Under the pieces are notes generated by a model. It did not search any database. It was not told the DNA's origin and saw only the letters and a list, made by a program, of their open reading frames with translations. DNA of 64,000 bases from Longimicrobium sp. (GTDB lineage: Bacteria > Gemmatimonadota > Gemmatimonadetes > Longimicrobiales > Longimicrobiaceae): assembly GCF_036388275.1 (NCBI RefSeq), contig NZ_DASVSF010000110.1:1-64000 (forward strand). The letters run 5' to 3'. This document shows positions 25,076-33,178 of this stretch, in pieces. Numbering within the stretch: the stretch's first letter is position 1; each line of letters begins with the position of its first letter. A program made the translations under genes and the position numbers.

Positions 25076-25989
25076 AGCGGGCGCTGGTCACCGGCGCCTC
25101 GGGGTTCGTGGGCCGGCATGCGCTGGCGCCCCTGGCCGCCCGCGGCTTCGAGGTGCACGCCCTGTCGCGCGGCGGGCCTCCCCCGGGGCTGGACGTGCCT
25201 GGCGTGGTGTGGCACCGGGGGGACCTGCTGCAGCCGGGGACCGCGCGCGGGGTGATCGAGGCCGTGCGGCCGACGCACCTGCTGCACCTTGCCTGGGACG
25301 TGCGCCCCGGGGTGTTCTGGACGGCGCCCGACAACCTGGACTGGGTGGCGGCCAGCCTGGCCCTCGCGCGCGCGTTCGCGGAAACGCGGGGCACGCGGAT
25401 CGTTGGCGCCGGCACCTGCGCCGAGTACGACTGGACGGACGGCGGACGCTGTTCCGAGTTCGACACGCCGCTTGCACCCGCCACGCTGTACGGCGCGGCC
25501 AAGCACGCGCTCCGCGGCGTCGTGGAGGCCCACGCGCGGCAGGCAGGCGTAAGCGCCGCCTGGGGGCGCATCTTTTTTCTGTACGGCCCGTACGAGGCGC
25601 CGGCGCGGCTGGTTTCGTCGGTGGCGCGGGCCCTGGTGGCCGGCCAGCCGGCCGAGGTGACGCCCGGGACGCAGCGGCGCGACTTTCTTCACGCGGCCGA
25701 CGCGGGCGAGGCCTTCGCGGCGCTGCTGGACAGCGGCGTCGAGGGGGCGGTGAACGTTGCATCGGGAGAGGCGGTGGAAGTGCGCGAGGTGGTGCAGGAG
25801 GTGGCGCGGGCGGCGGGACGGCCCGACCTGGTGAGGTGGGGCGCGCGCACCGCGCCCGCGGGCGAGCCGGCCGTGCTGGCGGCCGACGCGGGCCGGCTTC
25901 GCGCGGAGGTGGGATGGACGCCGCGGCACAGCCTTCGCTCGGGCGTGGACGACGCCGTGGCGTGGTGGCGCGCGGAGGCGGGCCGATGA
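25072..25989 (+). CDS. NAD-dependent epimerase/reductase (4-keto-sugar reductase)
   Basis: A 305-residue extended SDR with G-A-S-G-F-V-G (8-14), G-A-G-T-C-A-E-Y near 112-119 and Y140-xxx-K144. It follows the C-methyltransferase and epimerase genes with a GTGA overlap, so it is best placed as the 4-keto reductase that finishes a CDP-linked branched 6-deoxyhexose. This is the role played by RfbJ, YerI or similar proteins in other CDP-sugar pathways. Stereochemistry at C4 cannot be inferred. The family is broad, and an epimerase role is possible. Confidence 0.8.
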   Translation: MKRALVTGASGFVGRHALAPLAARGFEVHALSRGGPPPGLDVPGVVWHRGDLLQPGTARGVIEAVRPTHLLHLAWDVRPGVFWTAPDNLDWVAASLALARAFAETRGTRIVGAGTCAEYDWTDGGRCSEFDTPLAPATLYGAAKHALRGVVEAHARQAGVSAAWGRIFFLYGPYEAPARLVSSVARALVAGQPAEVTPGTQRRDFLHAADAGEAFAALLDSGVEGAVNVASGEAVEVREVVQEVARAAGRPDLVRWGARTAPAGEPAVLAADAGRLRAEVGWTPRHSLRSGVDDAVAWWRAEAGR

Positions 25990-27179
25990 CCGGGGCGGAG
26001 TGCCCGGTCTGCGGCTCGGACGCGCCCGAGGGCTTCCTTCGCCGCGGCGGGGTGCCGGCGCACCAGAACCTGGTGATGCGCAACCCCGGGGCGGCCCAGG
26101 CCGCCGAGCGCGGCGACTTGGACCTGGCCTGCTGCCCGCGCTGCGGATTCGTCTTCAACCGGGCGTTCGACCCCGATCGCCTGAGCTACGGGGCCGACTA
26201 CGACAACACCCAGACCTGCTCGCCGTCCTTTCGGGGGCACGTCGAGGGGCTGGTGCGCCACCTGGTGGAAGAGCGCGGCGTGCGCGGCTGCCGCATCGTC
26301 GAGGTGGGGTGCGGGCAGGGCGACTTCCTGGTGCGCCTGGTGCAGGCGGCGGGAGAGGGCGCCACCGGCGTGGGGTTCGACCCGGCGTACACCGGGCCCG
26401 ACACGGTGCTGGACGGCCGCGTGCGCTTCGAGCGGCGCTTCTACGGCCCCGAGTGCGCGGACGTGCCCGCCGACGTGGTGGTATGCCGCCACGTGATCGA
26501 GCACGTGCCCCGGCCGGTGGAACTGCTGCGCTCCGTCCGCGCGGCGCTCGCGGGCGCGGGACGGGCGCGGGTGTACTTCGAGACTCCCACGGTGGAGTGG
26601 ATCCTGCGCCACCGCGTGGTGTGGGATTTTTTCTACGAGCACTGCTCGTACTTCAGCGCCGCTTCGCTTTCCACCGCCTTCCAGGCGGCCGGGTTCGCGG
26701 TGGACGAGGTGCGCGAGGTGTTCGGCGGGCAGTACCTGTGGATCGAGGGCTCCGCCGGCGGCCCCGCCCCGGAGGTGGAGCTGGCCCCGGGCGAGGTGCC
26801 GGGGCTGGCGCGCGCCTTTTCCCAGGCCGAGCCGCACATCCGCGGCTCGCTGCGGGAACAGGTTGAGCGCTGGGCCGCGGACGGCGGCGTGGCGCTCTGG
26901 GGCGCCGGGGCCAAGGGGGCCACGCTGGCCGCCCTGATGGACCCGGACCGCCGCCTGGTGCGCTGCGTGGTGGACCTGAACCCGCAGAAGCAGGGGCGGT
27001 ACCTTCCCGCCACGGGGCACCCCATCGTGGACTACCGCGCGCTGGCCGGGCTGGGGGTGAAGACGGCGGTGCTGATGAACCCGAACTACCGCGCCGAGAA
27101 CGAGCGGCTCCTCCGCGAGGCGGGGCTGGACGTGGCGCTTACCGAACTGACGGAGCCGACGCATGCACGTGGAGATTGA
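25986..27179 (+). CDS. Second C-methyltransferase-like SAM enzyme, altered active-site block
   Basis: A 397-residue protein with the same three-part plan as the enzyme at 23274: zinc pairs C6/C9 and C50/C53, a SAM fold (V-E-V-G-C-G-Q-G-D-F-L near 101-111, then C-R-H-V-I-E-H-V), and a C-terminal domain with W-G-A-G-A-K-G-A-T. At the position of Y-H-E-H it has F-Y-E-H (216-219), so the first Tyr is replaced. It may methylate a different position or atom, or a different sugar, or have lost activity. It overlaps the reductase stop (ATGA) and the CmcI-type gene by 17 bases. Confidence 0.78.
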   Translation: MTGAECPVCGSDAPEGFLRRGGVPAHQNLVMRNPGAAQAAERGDLDLACCPRCGFVFNRAFDPDRLSYGADYDNTQTCSPSFRGHVEGLVRHLVEERGVRGCRIVEVGCGQGDFLVRLVQAAGEGATGVGFDPAYTGPDTVLDGRVRFERRFYGPECADVPADVVVCRHVIEHVPRPVELLRSVRAALAGAGRARVYFETPTVEWILRHRVVWDFFYEHCSYFSAASLSTAFQAAGFAVDEVREVFGGQYLWIEGSAGGPAPEVELAPGEVPGLARAFSQAEPHIRGSLREQVERWAADGGVALWGAGAKGATLAALMDPDRRLVRCVVDLNPQKQGRYLPATGHPIVDYRALAGLGVKTAVLMNPNYRAENERLLREAGLDVALTELTEPTHARGD

Positions 27180-27927
27180 CGACGCCCGGGGAACCCTGGT
27201 GCATCACGAGAACGGGAGCACCCGGACCGTGGACCTGCACTCGCGGGAAGGGTTCGAGGCGCTTTCGCGCCTGTGGGTGAAGGTGGGCTGGAGCCAGCGC
27301 TACTCGTACACCTTCAGCTGGATGGGCCGGCCCATCATCCAGCTTCCCGAGGACATGGTGCGCACCCAGGAGGTCATCTACCGGGTGCGCCCCGACGTGA
27401 TCGTGGAGACCGGGGTGGCGCACGGCGGCTCGCTGATCTACTACGCCAGCCTCTGCAAGGTGCTGGGCAGGGGCCGGGTGGTGGGGGTGGACATCGAGAT
27501 CCGCGAGCACAACCGGCGGGCCATCGAGGAGCACGAGATGGCGTCGTACATCACCCTGATCGAGGGGAGCTCCACCGACGACGCCACCGTCCGGCAGGTG
27601 CAGGGGCAGATCCGCCCCGGCGAGACGGTGCTGGTGATTCTGGACTCCAACCACACCCGCGCGCACGTGGCGGCGGAGCTGGAGCGCTACCACGGCATGG
27701 TGACGCCGGGGTCGTACCTCGTGGCCACCGACGGCATCATGTACGACCTGCACGACGTGCCCGGTGGCGCGCCGGAGTGGGTGCACGACAACCCGCGCGA
27801 CGCGGCCGCCGAGTTCGCCGCCGCGCACCCCGAGTTCGTGCTGGAGCAGCCGGAGTGGCCCTTCAACGAGAGCGGGCTGCGGGAGAACATCACCCACTGG
27901 CCGGGTGCCTGGCTTCGGCGCGCCTGA
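27163..27927 (+). CDS. CmcI-type SAM-dependent methyltransferase
   Basis: A 254-residue protein of the cephalosporin-hydroxylase/rhamnosyl O-methyltransferase family. It shows V-E-T-G-V-A-H-G-G-S-L (the SAM loop, near 86-96), V-G-V-D-I-E-I-R, V-I-L-D-S-N-H-T-R and L-V-A-T-D-G. Family members O-methylate sugars in glycolipids and surface glycans, and these blocks bind SAM and Mg. At the end of the CDP-sugar cassette it may methylate the new sugar or cap the chain. It overlaps the preceding coding sequence by 17 bases. A 183-base gap follows, so it ends this coupled run. Confidence 0.85.
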   Translation: MHVEIDDARGTLVHHENGSTRTVDLHSREGFEALSRLWVKVGWSQRYSYTFSWMGRPIIQLPEDMVRTQEVIYRVRPDVIVETGVAHGGSLIYYASLCKVLGRGRVVGVDIEIREHNRRAIEEHEMASYITLIEGSSTDDATVRQVQGQIRPGETVLVILDSNHTRAHVAAELERYHGMVTPGSYLVATDGIMYDLHDVPGGAPEWVHDNPRDAAAEFAAAHPEFVLEQPEWPFNESGLRENITHWPGAWLRRA

Positions 27928-28110
27928 GGACGGGGAGGGGCGCCGGGACCACGGGGATCGAGAAGGCAGGCAGCTGGGCAGGGCTTCAGACGCAGCATCA
28001 TAAAGGTTCTTCAGCGGTCGTTCAGCATTCCGCGGGTGCGCCACCGCCGGGATGCTTCAGGGAGTGGGCCAGGAGTTCATGTAGCGGCATTCAGCGTGGG
28101 AGCAGGGTTT
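27928..28110. other. Gap with five TTCAG pentamers
   Basis: No gene. The base composition is less GC-rich than around it. TTCAG occurs at 27985, 28010, 28021, 28056 and 28090, all on the plus strand. A weak promoter-like pair TGGGCA (27975-27980), 18 bases, CATAAA (27999-28004) lies at the left of this series. It could be the control region of the glycosyltransferase block that follows. Confidence 0.35.
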
Positions 28111-29448
28111 ATGGGAACGCGGAGGGAACCCGGTGCGCCCGTGCCCAGTGGGGCAGGGGTGAGCGGTGCGGTGCAGTTCAACGGTTTGCTGGTGGTCGTT
28201 CCCACCCGCAACCGGGCGGACCTGGCGGAGAACGCCGTGCGTTCGCTGCTCGGGGAGCACGGCTCCGCGGGGGTGCGCATCGTGGTCTCGGACAATTCCA
28301 CGGACGCCGCCGCGGCAGAGCGCCTTCGCGCGTTCTGCGAGACGACGGGAAGCGGGACGCTGCACTATCTTCGACCTCCCGTTCCGCTCGCGATGGCGGC
28401 GCACTGGGACTGGGCAATGCAGACGGTTCTGCACACCTGGCCCGAAAACCACGTCGCCTATCTCACCGACCGCATGGTCTTCCGCGAGGGAGAGGTGCGG
28501 GCCGTGATGGAGCTGGCGCGGCGCTACCCTGACCGGGTAGTGGCGTACCTGCACGACCACCTCGCGGGGTACGCGCCGCCGTTCCGGGTGGAGCAGGTGC
28601 CGTGGACAGGGCGGGCGTACGAGGTTTATGCGGCCGACCTGCTCGCCCTGGCGGCCAGGGGAGTGCTGTCCGCCCCGGGACTGCCCAAGATGCTGAACTG
28701 CGTGGTGCCGCGAACCGTGCTGGACCGCCTTCGCGCACGGTTCGGGAAGTTCTTCGATTCGGTGGCGCCCGACTTCAACTTCTGCTACCGGTGCCTGGCC
28801 GAAGTGGAGAGCGTGGTACACTACGACTCGGCCGCGGTCGTCCACTACGCCCTGGACCGCAGCAACGGGGCAAGCCTCAGCCGTGGCGTTCGCACGAGAG
28901 ATCACGCGGATTTCCTGGCGAGCGTGGGCGGGTCGCTTGCGCCGTCGGCGCCGGTCCCGGAACTGCGCACGGTGGGGAACGTGATCTTTCACGAGTACTG
29001 CCGGACCCGCGCCGAGACGGGCAGCCGCCGGCTTCCCGAACTGGACCGGGAGCGGTACCTGGACTACCTGGGCCGGGAGATCGAACTCGTGGAGGATCCG
29101 GCCGAGCGCCGGCACATGCGAGCGCTTCTCGAGGCGAATGGCTGGCGCGCGAGTGTCCCGAAGCGGGAGCCTTTCCGGGCGGCCCGTCTCCGGAAGCTGC
29201 TGTCCCCGCGCCTCGTGCTGCGGCGCCTGTCCATGGCGGCGGCATGGATGCTGCGCGAACCTTGGGCTCGGCCCTTCTGGACGTTTCTGGCCGGGCGCAC
29301 CCGGATCCGCATACCGGCGGATGCACGATTCACGTTCGGAAGCATGGACGAAGCGCTTCGCTTCGCCACGCGGTTCCGGACCTCCCCGGCCCGGGATGAC
29401 GACCATCTCCGTCTGCCGGGGCTTCGCATTTACGAACTGCGCCACTGA
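28111..29448 (+). CDS. Family 2-like glycosyltransferase
   Basis: A 445-residue protein with a GT-A N-terminal domain: L-L-V-V-V-P-T-R-N-R near 26-35 and V-V-S-D-N-S-T-D near 64-71. Where a classical GT2 has D-x-D it reads A-Y-L-T-D-R-M, a variant. The chosen ATG has GGAGCAGG upstream; the frame stays open 25 codons further but lacks a better start. The C-terminal 150 residues are basic and helical, without clear membrane segments. It is the first of five glycosyltransferase genes in a row. Donor and acceptor are not predictable. Confidence 0.78.
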   Translation: MGTRREPGAPVPSGAGVSGAVQFNGLLVVVPTRNRADLAENAVRSLLGEHGSAGVRIVVSDNSTDAAAAERLRAFCETTGSGTLHYLRPPVPLAMAAHWDWAMQTVLHTWPENHVAYLTDRMVFREGEVRAVMELARRYPDRVVAYLHDHLAGYAPPFRVEQVPWTGRAYEVYAADLLALAARGVLSAPGLPKMLNCVVPRTVLDRLRARFGKFFDSVAPDFNFCYRCLAEVESVVHYDSAAVVHYALDRSNGASLSRGVRTRDHADFLASVGGSLAPSAPVPELRTVGNVIFHEYCRTRAETGSRRLPELDRERYLDYLGREIELVEDPAERRHMRALLEANGWRASVPKREPFRAARLRKLLSPRLVLRRLSMAAAWMLREPWARPFWTFLAGRTRIRIPADARFTFGSMDEALRFATRFRTSPARDDDHLRLPGLRIYELRH

Positions 29449-29537
29449 AATCGCTCGTGCGTATAGAAACGAGAGCTCCATCCACCCGCCGACCGCACGA
29501 CCCGGCGGGAACGGGCGAAGTACCGGTACCTGAACGC

Positions 29538-30485
29538 ATGGCCGAGCCTCTCGTGAGCATCGCGATCCCGACGTACAACCGGGTGGCGGGCCTGCGCCGC
29601 GCGGTGGCCTCGGCGCTGGCCCAGGACTATCCGTGCCTGGAGGTGGTCGTTTCCGACAACGCCTCGACGGATGAAACCCGGGCATTCTGCGAAGAGCTGG
29701 TCCGGCGCGACCGGCGGGTGCGGTACGTCCGGCAGCCGGTGAACGTGGGGCCGGTGGGCAACTTCGTCCACGCGCTGGAACAGTGCGTGGGTGAATACTT
29801 CATGTGGCTCGCCGACGACGACTGGATCGACGCCGACTACGTGCGCCGCTGCATGGAGGTGCTGCGCAGGCCCGGCTACTCGCTCGTCGCGGGGAGCACG
29901 CAGTACTACCGCCAGGGGCGTTGGGAGTTCGAGGCCGGCCCGCTGGACCTGGAGCAGGAAGACCCCTCCGAGCGCGTCCTGGCCTACTACCGCCAGGTAG
30001 AGGACAACGGGGTGTTCTACGGGCTCGCCCGCCGCGCGGACCGGCTGGCCAACCCCTTCCCGCGGACGATCGGGGGGGACTGGCTGGCCGTGGCCCGGCT
30101 GGCCGCCGCGGGCAAGGTGGCCACCGTCCGCGCCACGTCCGTACACCGGGCGATGGAAGGGGTGTCGGACGGCATGGAAAGCCTCGTCCGCGCCTACAAG
30201 CTTCGCGGCCGCCAGGCCCGCAATCCGTACGGCCTGATCATCCGGAGCATCGTCGCCGACATCATGTGGGGCTCGCCCTCGTTTCATGCGCTGAGCATGG
30301 GCAGGCGCGTGCACCTGGCCCGGCGCGCCGCGCGAGAGATCCACGCCCGGTACTACCTGCGGGTACAGCGGCATCGCTCGCAGCTGAGGCGCGGGAAGGT
30401 GGTCGGCCGCCTGCGCGAGGTCCCGCTGGCCAGGCAGGTGTGGCACGTCGTCCGGCCCCTGCTTCTGCGCAGCCGTGCATCGTGA
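29538..30485 (+). CDS. Family 2 glycosyltransferase
   Basis: A 315-residue GT-A enzyme. V-S-I-A-I-P-T-Y-N-R starts at residue 6, V-V-S-D-N-A-S-T-D near 43 and W-L-A-D-D-D-W near 92 give the usual GT2 donor and metal site, and G-G-D-W-L near 182 sits where the catalytic E/D-D-W block is expected. A GTG at 29457 would add 27 Arg/Pro-rich residues and bring the gene within nine bases of the upstream stop. Neither start has a clear Shine-Dalgarno sequence, so the start is uncertain. It belongs with its neighbours in one probable transcript. Confidence 0.85.
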   Translation: MAEPLVSIAIPTYNRVAGLRRAVASALAQDYPCLEVVVSDNASTDETRAFCEELVRRDRRVRYVRQPVNVGPVGNFVHALEQCVGEYFMWLADDDWIDADYVRRCMEVLRRPGYSLVAGSTQYYRQGRWEFEAGPLDLEQEDPSERVLAYYRQVEDNGVFYGLARRADRLANPFPRTIGGDWLAVARLAAAGKVATVRATSVHRAMEGVSDGMESLVRAYKLRGRQARNPYGLIIRSIVADIMWGSPSFHALSMGRRVHLARRAAREIHARYYLRVQRHRSQLRRGKVVGRLREVPLARQVWHVVRPLLLRSRAS

Positions 30486-30686
30486 CGGCCGCGCGCGGCG
30501 TGGTGCTTCCCGCCCGCACCGGGCGCGCGCGCCGAAGCCCTCCGCCAGGCGGTGCTGGGCGCGTACCGCACCGGGCCGGCCGCGTGGCCGTGGCGCCACG
30601 AGGAGCGCGGTCCGGCACCGCCTGACGACGGGCGGCGGCACGCGCGCGCCGTACACGCTGGTGCGCGCGTCGCGGCGGTTCGGCTG
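30486..30686. other. Unexplained 201-base gap inside the glycosyltransferase run
   Basis: This gap is unusual because neighbouring genes mostly overlap. One frame (GTG 30475 to TGA 30687, 70 codons) ends in a TGATG overlap with the next gene, the same junction used elsewhere here, but its product is almost all Arg/Ala/Pro/Gly until the end (A-P-Y-T-L-V-R-A-S-R-R-F-G). It may be a gene remnant or a GC-rich shadow. Confidence 0.25.
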
Positions 30687-31937
30687 ATGCGCGTTGTCTA
30701 TGACGTTTCGATGCTGGGCTTCGGGCACCGCCACCCCGAGGCTCGCACCGGCGTGCACCGCGTGGTGGAGCACGTGGCTCGTGGGCTGGCGCGTGTGCCG
30801 GGGCTGGACCTGGCCTTCAGCGCCACCGATTCGCTTCTTACGCACACCGCCACGGCCGAGTGCCTGTCGGCCGATGCGCAGCTCCGCACGGTGCCGCTGC
30901 TTCGCCCGCCGGGCGCCCGCGCGGCGGGCACGCTGGAGAAACGCGCCCGCCGGGCGGCCGCCCATGCCCCCCGAAGCCTTCGTGCGCGCATGCTGGGCCG
31001 CGTCGTCGCCGCGATGGAGAACCGGCATCGCCTGCCCAACGCCGGCGTGCGCTGGGGGGGCGAGGTCTTCCACTCGTCCTTTAACGCGCTGCCGGCGCTC
31101 ACCGGACGCATGCGGCGATTTCTCACCATCTACGACCTGATCCCCATCCGGTTCCCGCAGCTGTTCGAGCCCCACATGGTGGCCTGGATGGACCGGGTGT
31201 ACGGGAGCCTGCGCCCCGGCGACTGGGCGCTCGCGATCTCCGAGACCACCAGGGCGGACCTCTGCGAGTATCGGGGCTTCGATCCCGCCCGCGTGTTCGT
31301 GACGCCGCTGGCGGCGGACGCGCGCACCTTCTACCCGGCCGGGCCGGAGGAGCAGGGGGCGGTGCGGAGGCGGCTGGGCATTCCCGAGGGACCGTACCTG
31401 CTGACGCTGAACACGCTGGAGCCGCGCAAGAACCTGGAATCGGTGATCCGCGCCTTTGCGCGCGTGGCGCGGGAGCCGGCCGCGCGCGACCTGTCGCTGG
31501 TGCTGGTGGGGGGGCGCGGGTGGAAGGCGGAGGGCATCGACGCCGCGCTGGCCGAGGCGGGACCCGTGCGCGAGCGCATCGTCCTGGCGGGGTACGTCCC
31601 GGACGAAGAGCTGGCGGCGCTCTACAGCGGCGCGCTCGCCTTCGTGTACATGTCGCTGTACGAGGGGTTCGGGCTGCCGCCGCTGGAGGCCATGCAGTGC
31701 GGGGTCCCCGTGATCAGCTCGAACACCTCGTCGCTCCCGGAGGTGGTGGGCGACGCGGGGATCCTGCTGCCCCCCACCGACCTGGACGCGATGTGCCAGG
31801 CCGTGCTGCAGGTGCACGGCGCCCCGGCGCTCCGCGCCGAGCTCGCCGCCCGGTCGCTGGCGCGGGCCGACGGCTTCACCTGGGAGCGGTGCGTGGCGCA
31901 GACGGTGGCGGCGTACCGGGTGGCGCTCGCGGCATGA
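30687..31937 (+). CDS. Family 4 glycosyltransferase
   Basis: A 416-residue GT-B enzyme. The C-terminal nucleotide-sugar domain begins near 227 (P-Y-L-L-T-L-N-T-L-E-P-R-K-N-L) and carries the E-x7-E motif in L-Y-E-G-F-G-L-P-P-L-E-A-M, with the first Glu near 328. The region F-H-S-S-F-N-A-L-P and Y-D-L-I-P-I-R-F-P is shared with mannosyl/rhamnosyl-type GT4 enzymes. The frame is open 45 codons upstream but gains only Arg/Pro-rich sequence, so the ATG at the TGATG position is used. It overlaps the next glycosyltransferase gene by four bases. Confidence 0.9.
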   Translation: MRVVYDVSMLGFGHRHPEARTGVHRVVEHVARGLARVPGLDLAFSATDSLLTHTATAECLSADAQLRTVPLLRPPGARAAGTLEKRARRAAAHAPRSLRARMLGRVVAAMENRHRLPNAGVRWGGEVFHSSFNALPALTGRMRRFLTIYDLIPIRFPQLFEPHMVAWMDRVYGSLRPGDWALAISETTRADLCEYRGFDPARVFVTPLAADARTFYPAGPEEQGAVRRRLGIPEGPYLLTLNTLEPRKNLESVIRAFARVAREPAARDLSLVLVGGRGWKAEGIDAALAEAGPVRERIVLAGYVPDEELAALYSGALAFVYMSLYEGFGLPPLEAMQCGVPVISSNTSSLPEVVGDAGILLPPTDLDAMCQAVLQVHGAPALRAELAARSLARADGFTWERCVAQTVAAYRVALAA

Positions 31938-33178
31938 CGGCACCGGCCCCCATGCGCATCGCGGTCTGGCACAACCTGTACAGCGGGGGAGGGCTGCGGG
32001 CGCTCCAGACCCACGTCCGCGGGCTGCTGGATCGCGGCCATTCGGTCGAGGCCTGGTGCGTGGGCGAGCGCCCGGCGGGATGGGCCCCGTTCGGGCCCCG
32101 CGTGCGCGAGCACCGGGTTCCCCTGGCGGCCACGGCCGGGTGGCGGGGCGCCACGCCGAGGTGGCTTCGCGACATCCAGGCCATGGAGGCGGCGTGCGAG
32201 CGCTGCGCGCGGGAGATGGAGGCGGGCGGCTTCGACCTGGCCTTCGCGAACACGTGCCAGTCGTACGCCGTGCCGTTCGTGATGCGCTACCTGCGCCGCC
32301 TTCCGCGCGTGCTGTACCTGCAGGAGCCCCGCCGCGCCCTGTACGAGGCGCAGCCGGTGCTTCCCTGGGTGGGCGAGGCAGAAGCGGCGGAGGAGGGCGG
32401 GCCCGCCCCGCTGCGCGAGCTGCGGCAGGTACGCCGGTGGTACGCGCTGCGTGCGCAGGCCCGCCGCGAATGGCTGAACGTGCACGCCTGCGACACCGTC
32501 CTCGTCAACTCGTACTACAGCCGCGAGAGCGTGCTGCGGGCGTACGCGCGCGACTCGGACGTCTGCTACCTGGGCGTGGAGACCGAGCTCTTTCGCCCCG
32601 GCGCGGCGCGGCGCGAGCCCCTGGTGGTGGGGCTGGGCGCCCTCGACCGCGCGAAAGGGGTGCACCTGGCCGTCCGCGCGGTGGCGGGGCTCGCCGCGCC
32701 GCGCCCCGCGCTGGCCTGGGTGGCGGACCGCGGCGACGCCACCTACGCCCGCGAGGTCCGGGAGCTCGCGTCGGGGCTGGGGGTGGAGCTGCGGGTGATG
32801 CAGGGGATCGCGGACGCGGAGCTTTCCGACATCCTGGGCCGCGCGTCGCTGATGCTCTACACGTCGCGGCTGGAGCCGTTCGGCCTCGCGCCGCTGGAGG
32901 CGAACGCCTGTGGCACCCCGGTGGTGGCCATCGCCGAAGGCGGTGTGCGGGAAACCGTCCTGGACGGCGTCAACGGCCTTCTCGCCGACGCCCGGCCCGA
33001 CAGCCTGGCCGCCGCGATGGCGCGGCTGCTGGGCGATGCGCCCTTCGCGCGGCGGCTGGGCGACCGCGCCGCCGAACATGTGCGCGAGCACTGGACGGCG
33101 GACGCCAGCGTGCGCCGCCTGGAGGCGCACCTGCTTCGCGCGCGACATTCACGTTCCGAACGAAAGGTTCTGCAGTGA
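31934..33178 (+). CDS. Family 4 glycosyltransferase
   Basis: A 414-residue GT-B enzyme starting in an ATGA overlap. The N-terminal domain opens I-A-V-W-H-N-L-Y-S-G-G-G-L-R-A-L with the glycine-rich acceptor loop. The C-terminal domain has V-G-L-G-A-L-D-R-A-K-G near 234 and the E-x7-E motif in R-L-E-P-F-G-L-A-P-L-E-A-N-A-C-G near 315. A segment of about 25 residues rich in Glu/Ala (after L-P-W-V-G-E-A-E-A-A-E-E-G) is an insertion not usual in the family. It overlaps the next gene by four bases (GTGA). Confidence 0.9.
   Translation: MTAPAPMRIAVWHNLYSGGGLRALQTHVRGLLDRGHSVEAWCVGERPAGWAPFGPRVREHRVPLAATAGWRGATPRWLRDIQAMEAACERCAREMEAGGFDLAFANTCQSYAVPFVMRYLRRLPRVLYLQEPRRALYEAQPVLPWVGEAEAAEEGGPAPLRELRQVRRWYALRAQARREWLNVHACDTVLVNSYYSRESVLRAYARDSDVCYLGVETELFRPGAARREPLVVGLGALDRAKGVHLAVRAVAGLAAPRPALAWVADRGDATYAREVRELASGLGVELRVMQGIADAELSDILGRASLMLYTSRLEPFGLAPLEANACGTPVVAIAEGGVRETVLDGVNGLLADARPDSLAAAMARLLGDAPFARRLGDRAAEHVREHWTADASVRRLEAHLLRARHSRSERKVLQ

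Noticed and set aside
25986..27179. Frameshift or pseudogene for the second C-methyltransferase
   Set aside because: The frame is intact with all domains and zinc cysteines, so only the active-site block differs.
30482..30625. A 47-codon gene starting with GTG in a GTGA overlap
   Set aside because: The product is almost entirely Arg/Ala/Pro/Gly, it does not reach the next gene, and only the overlap supports it.
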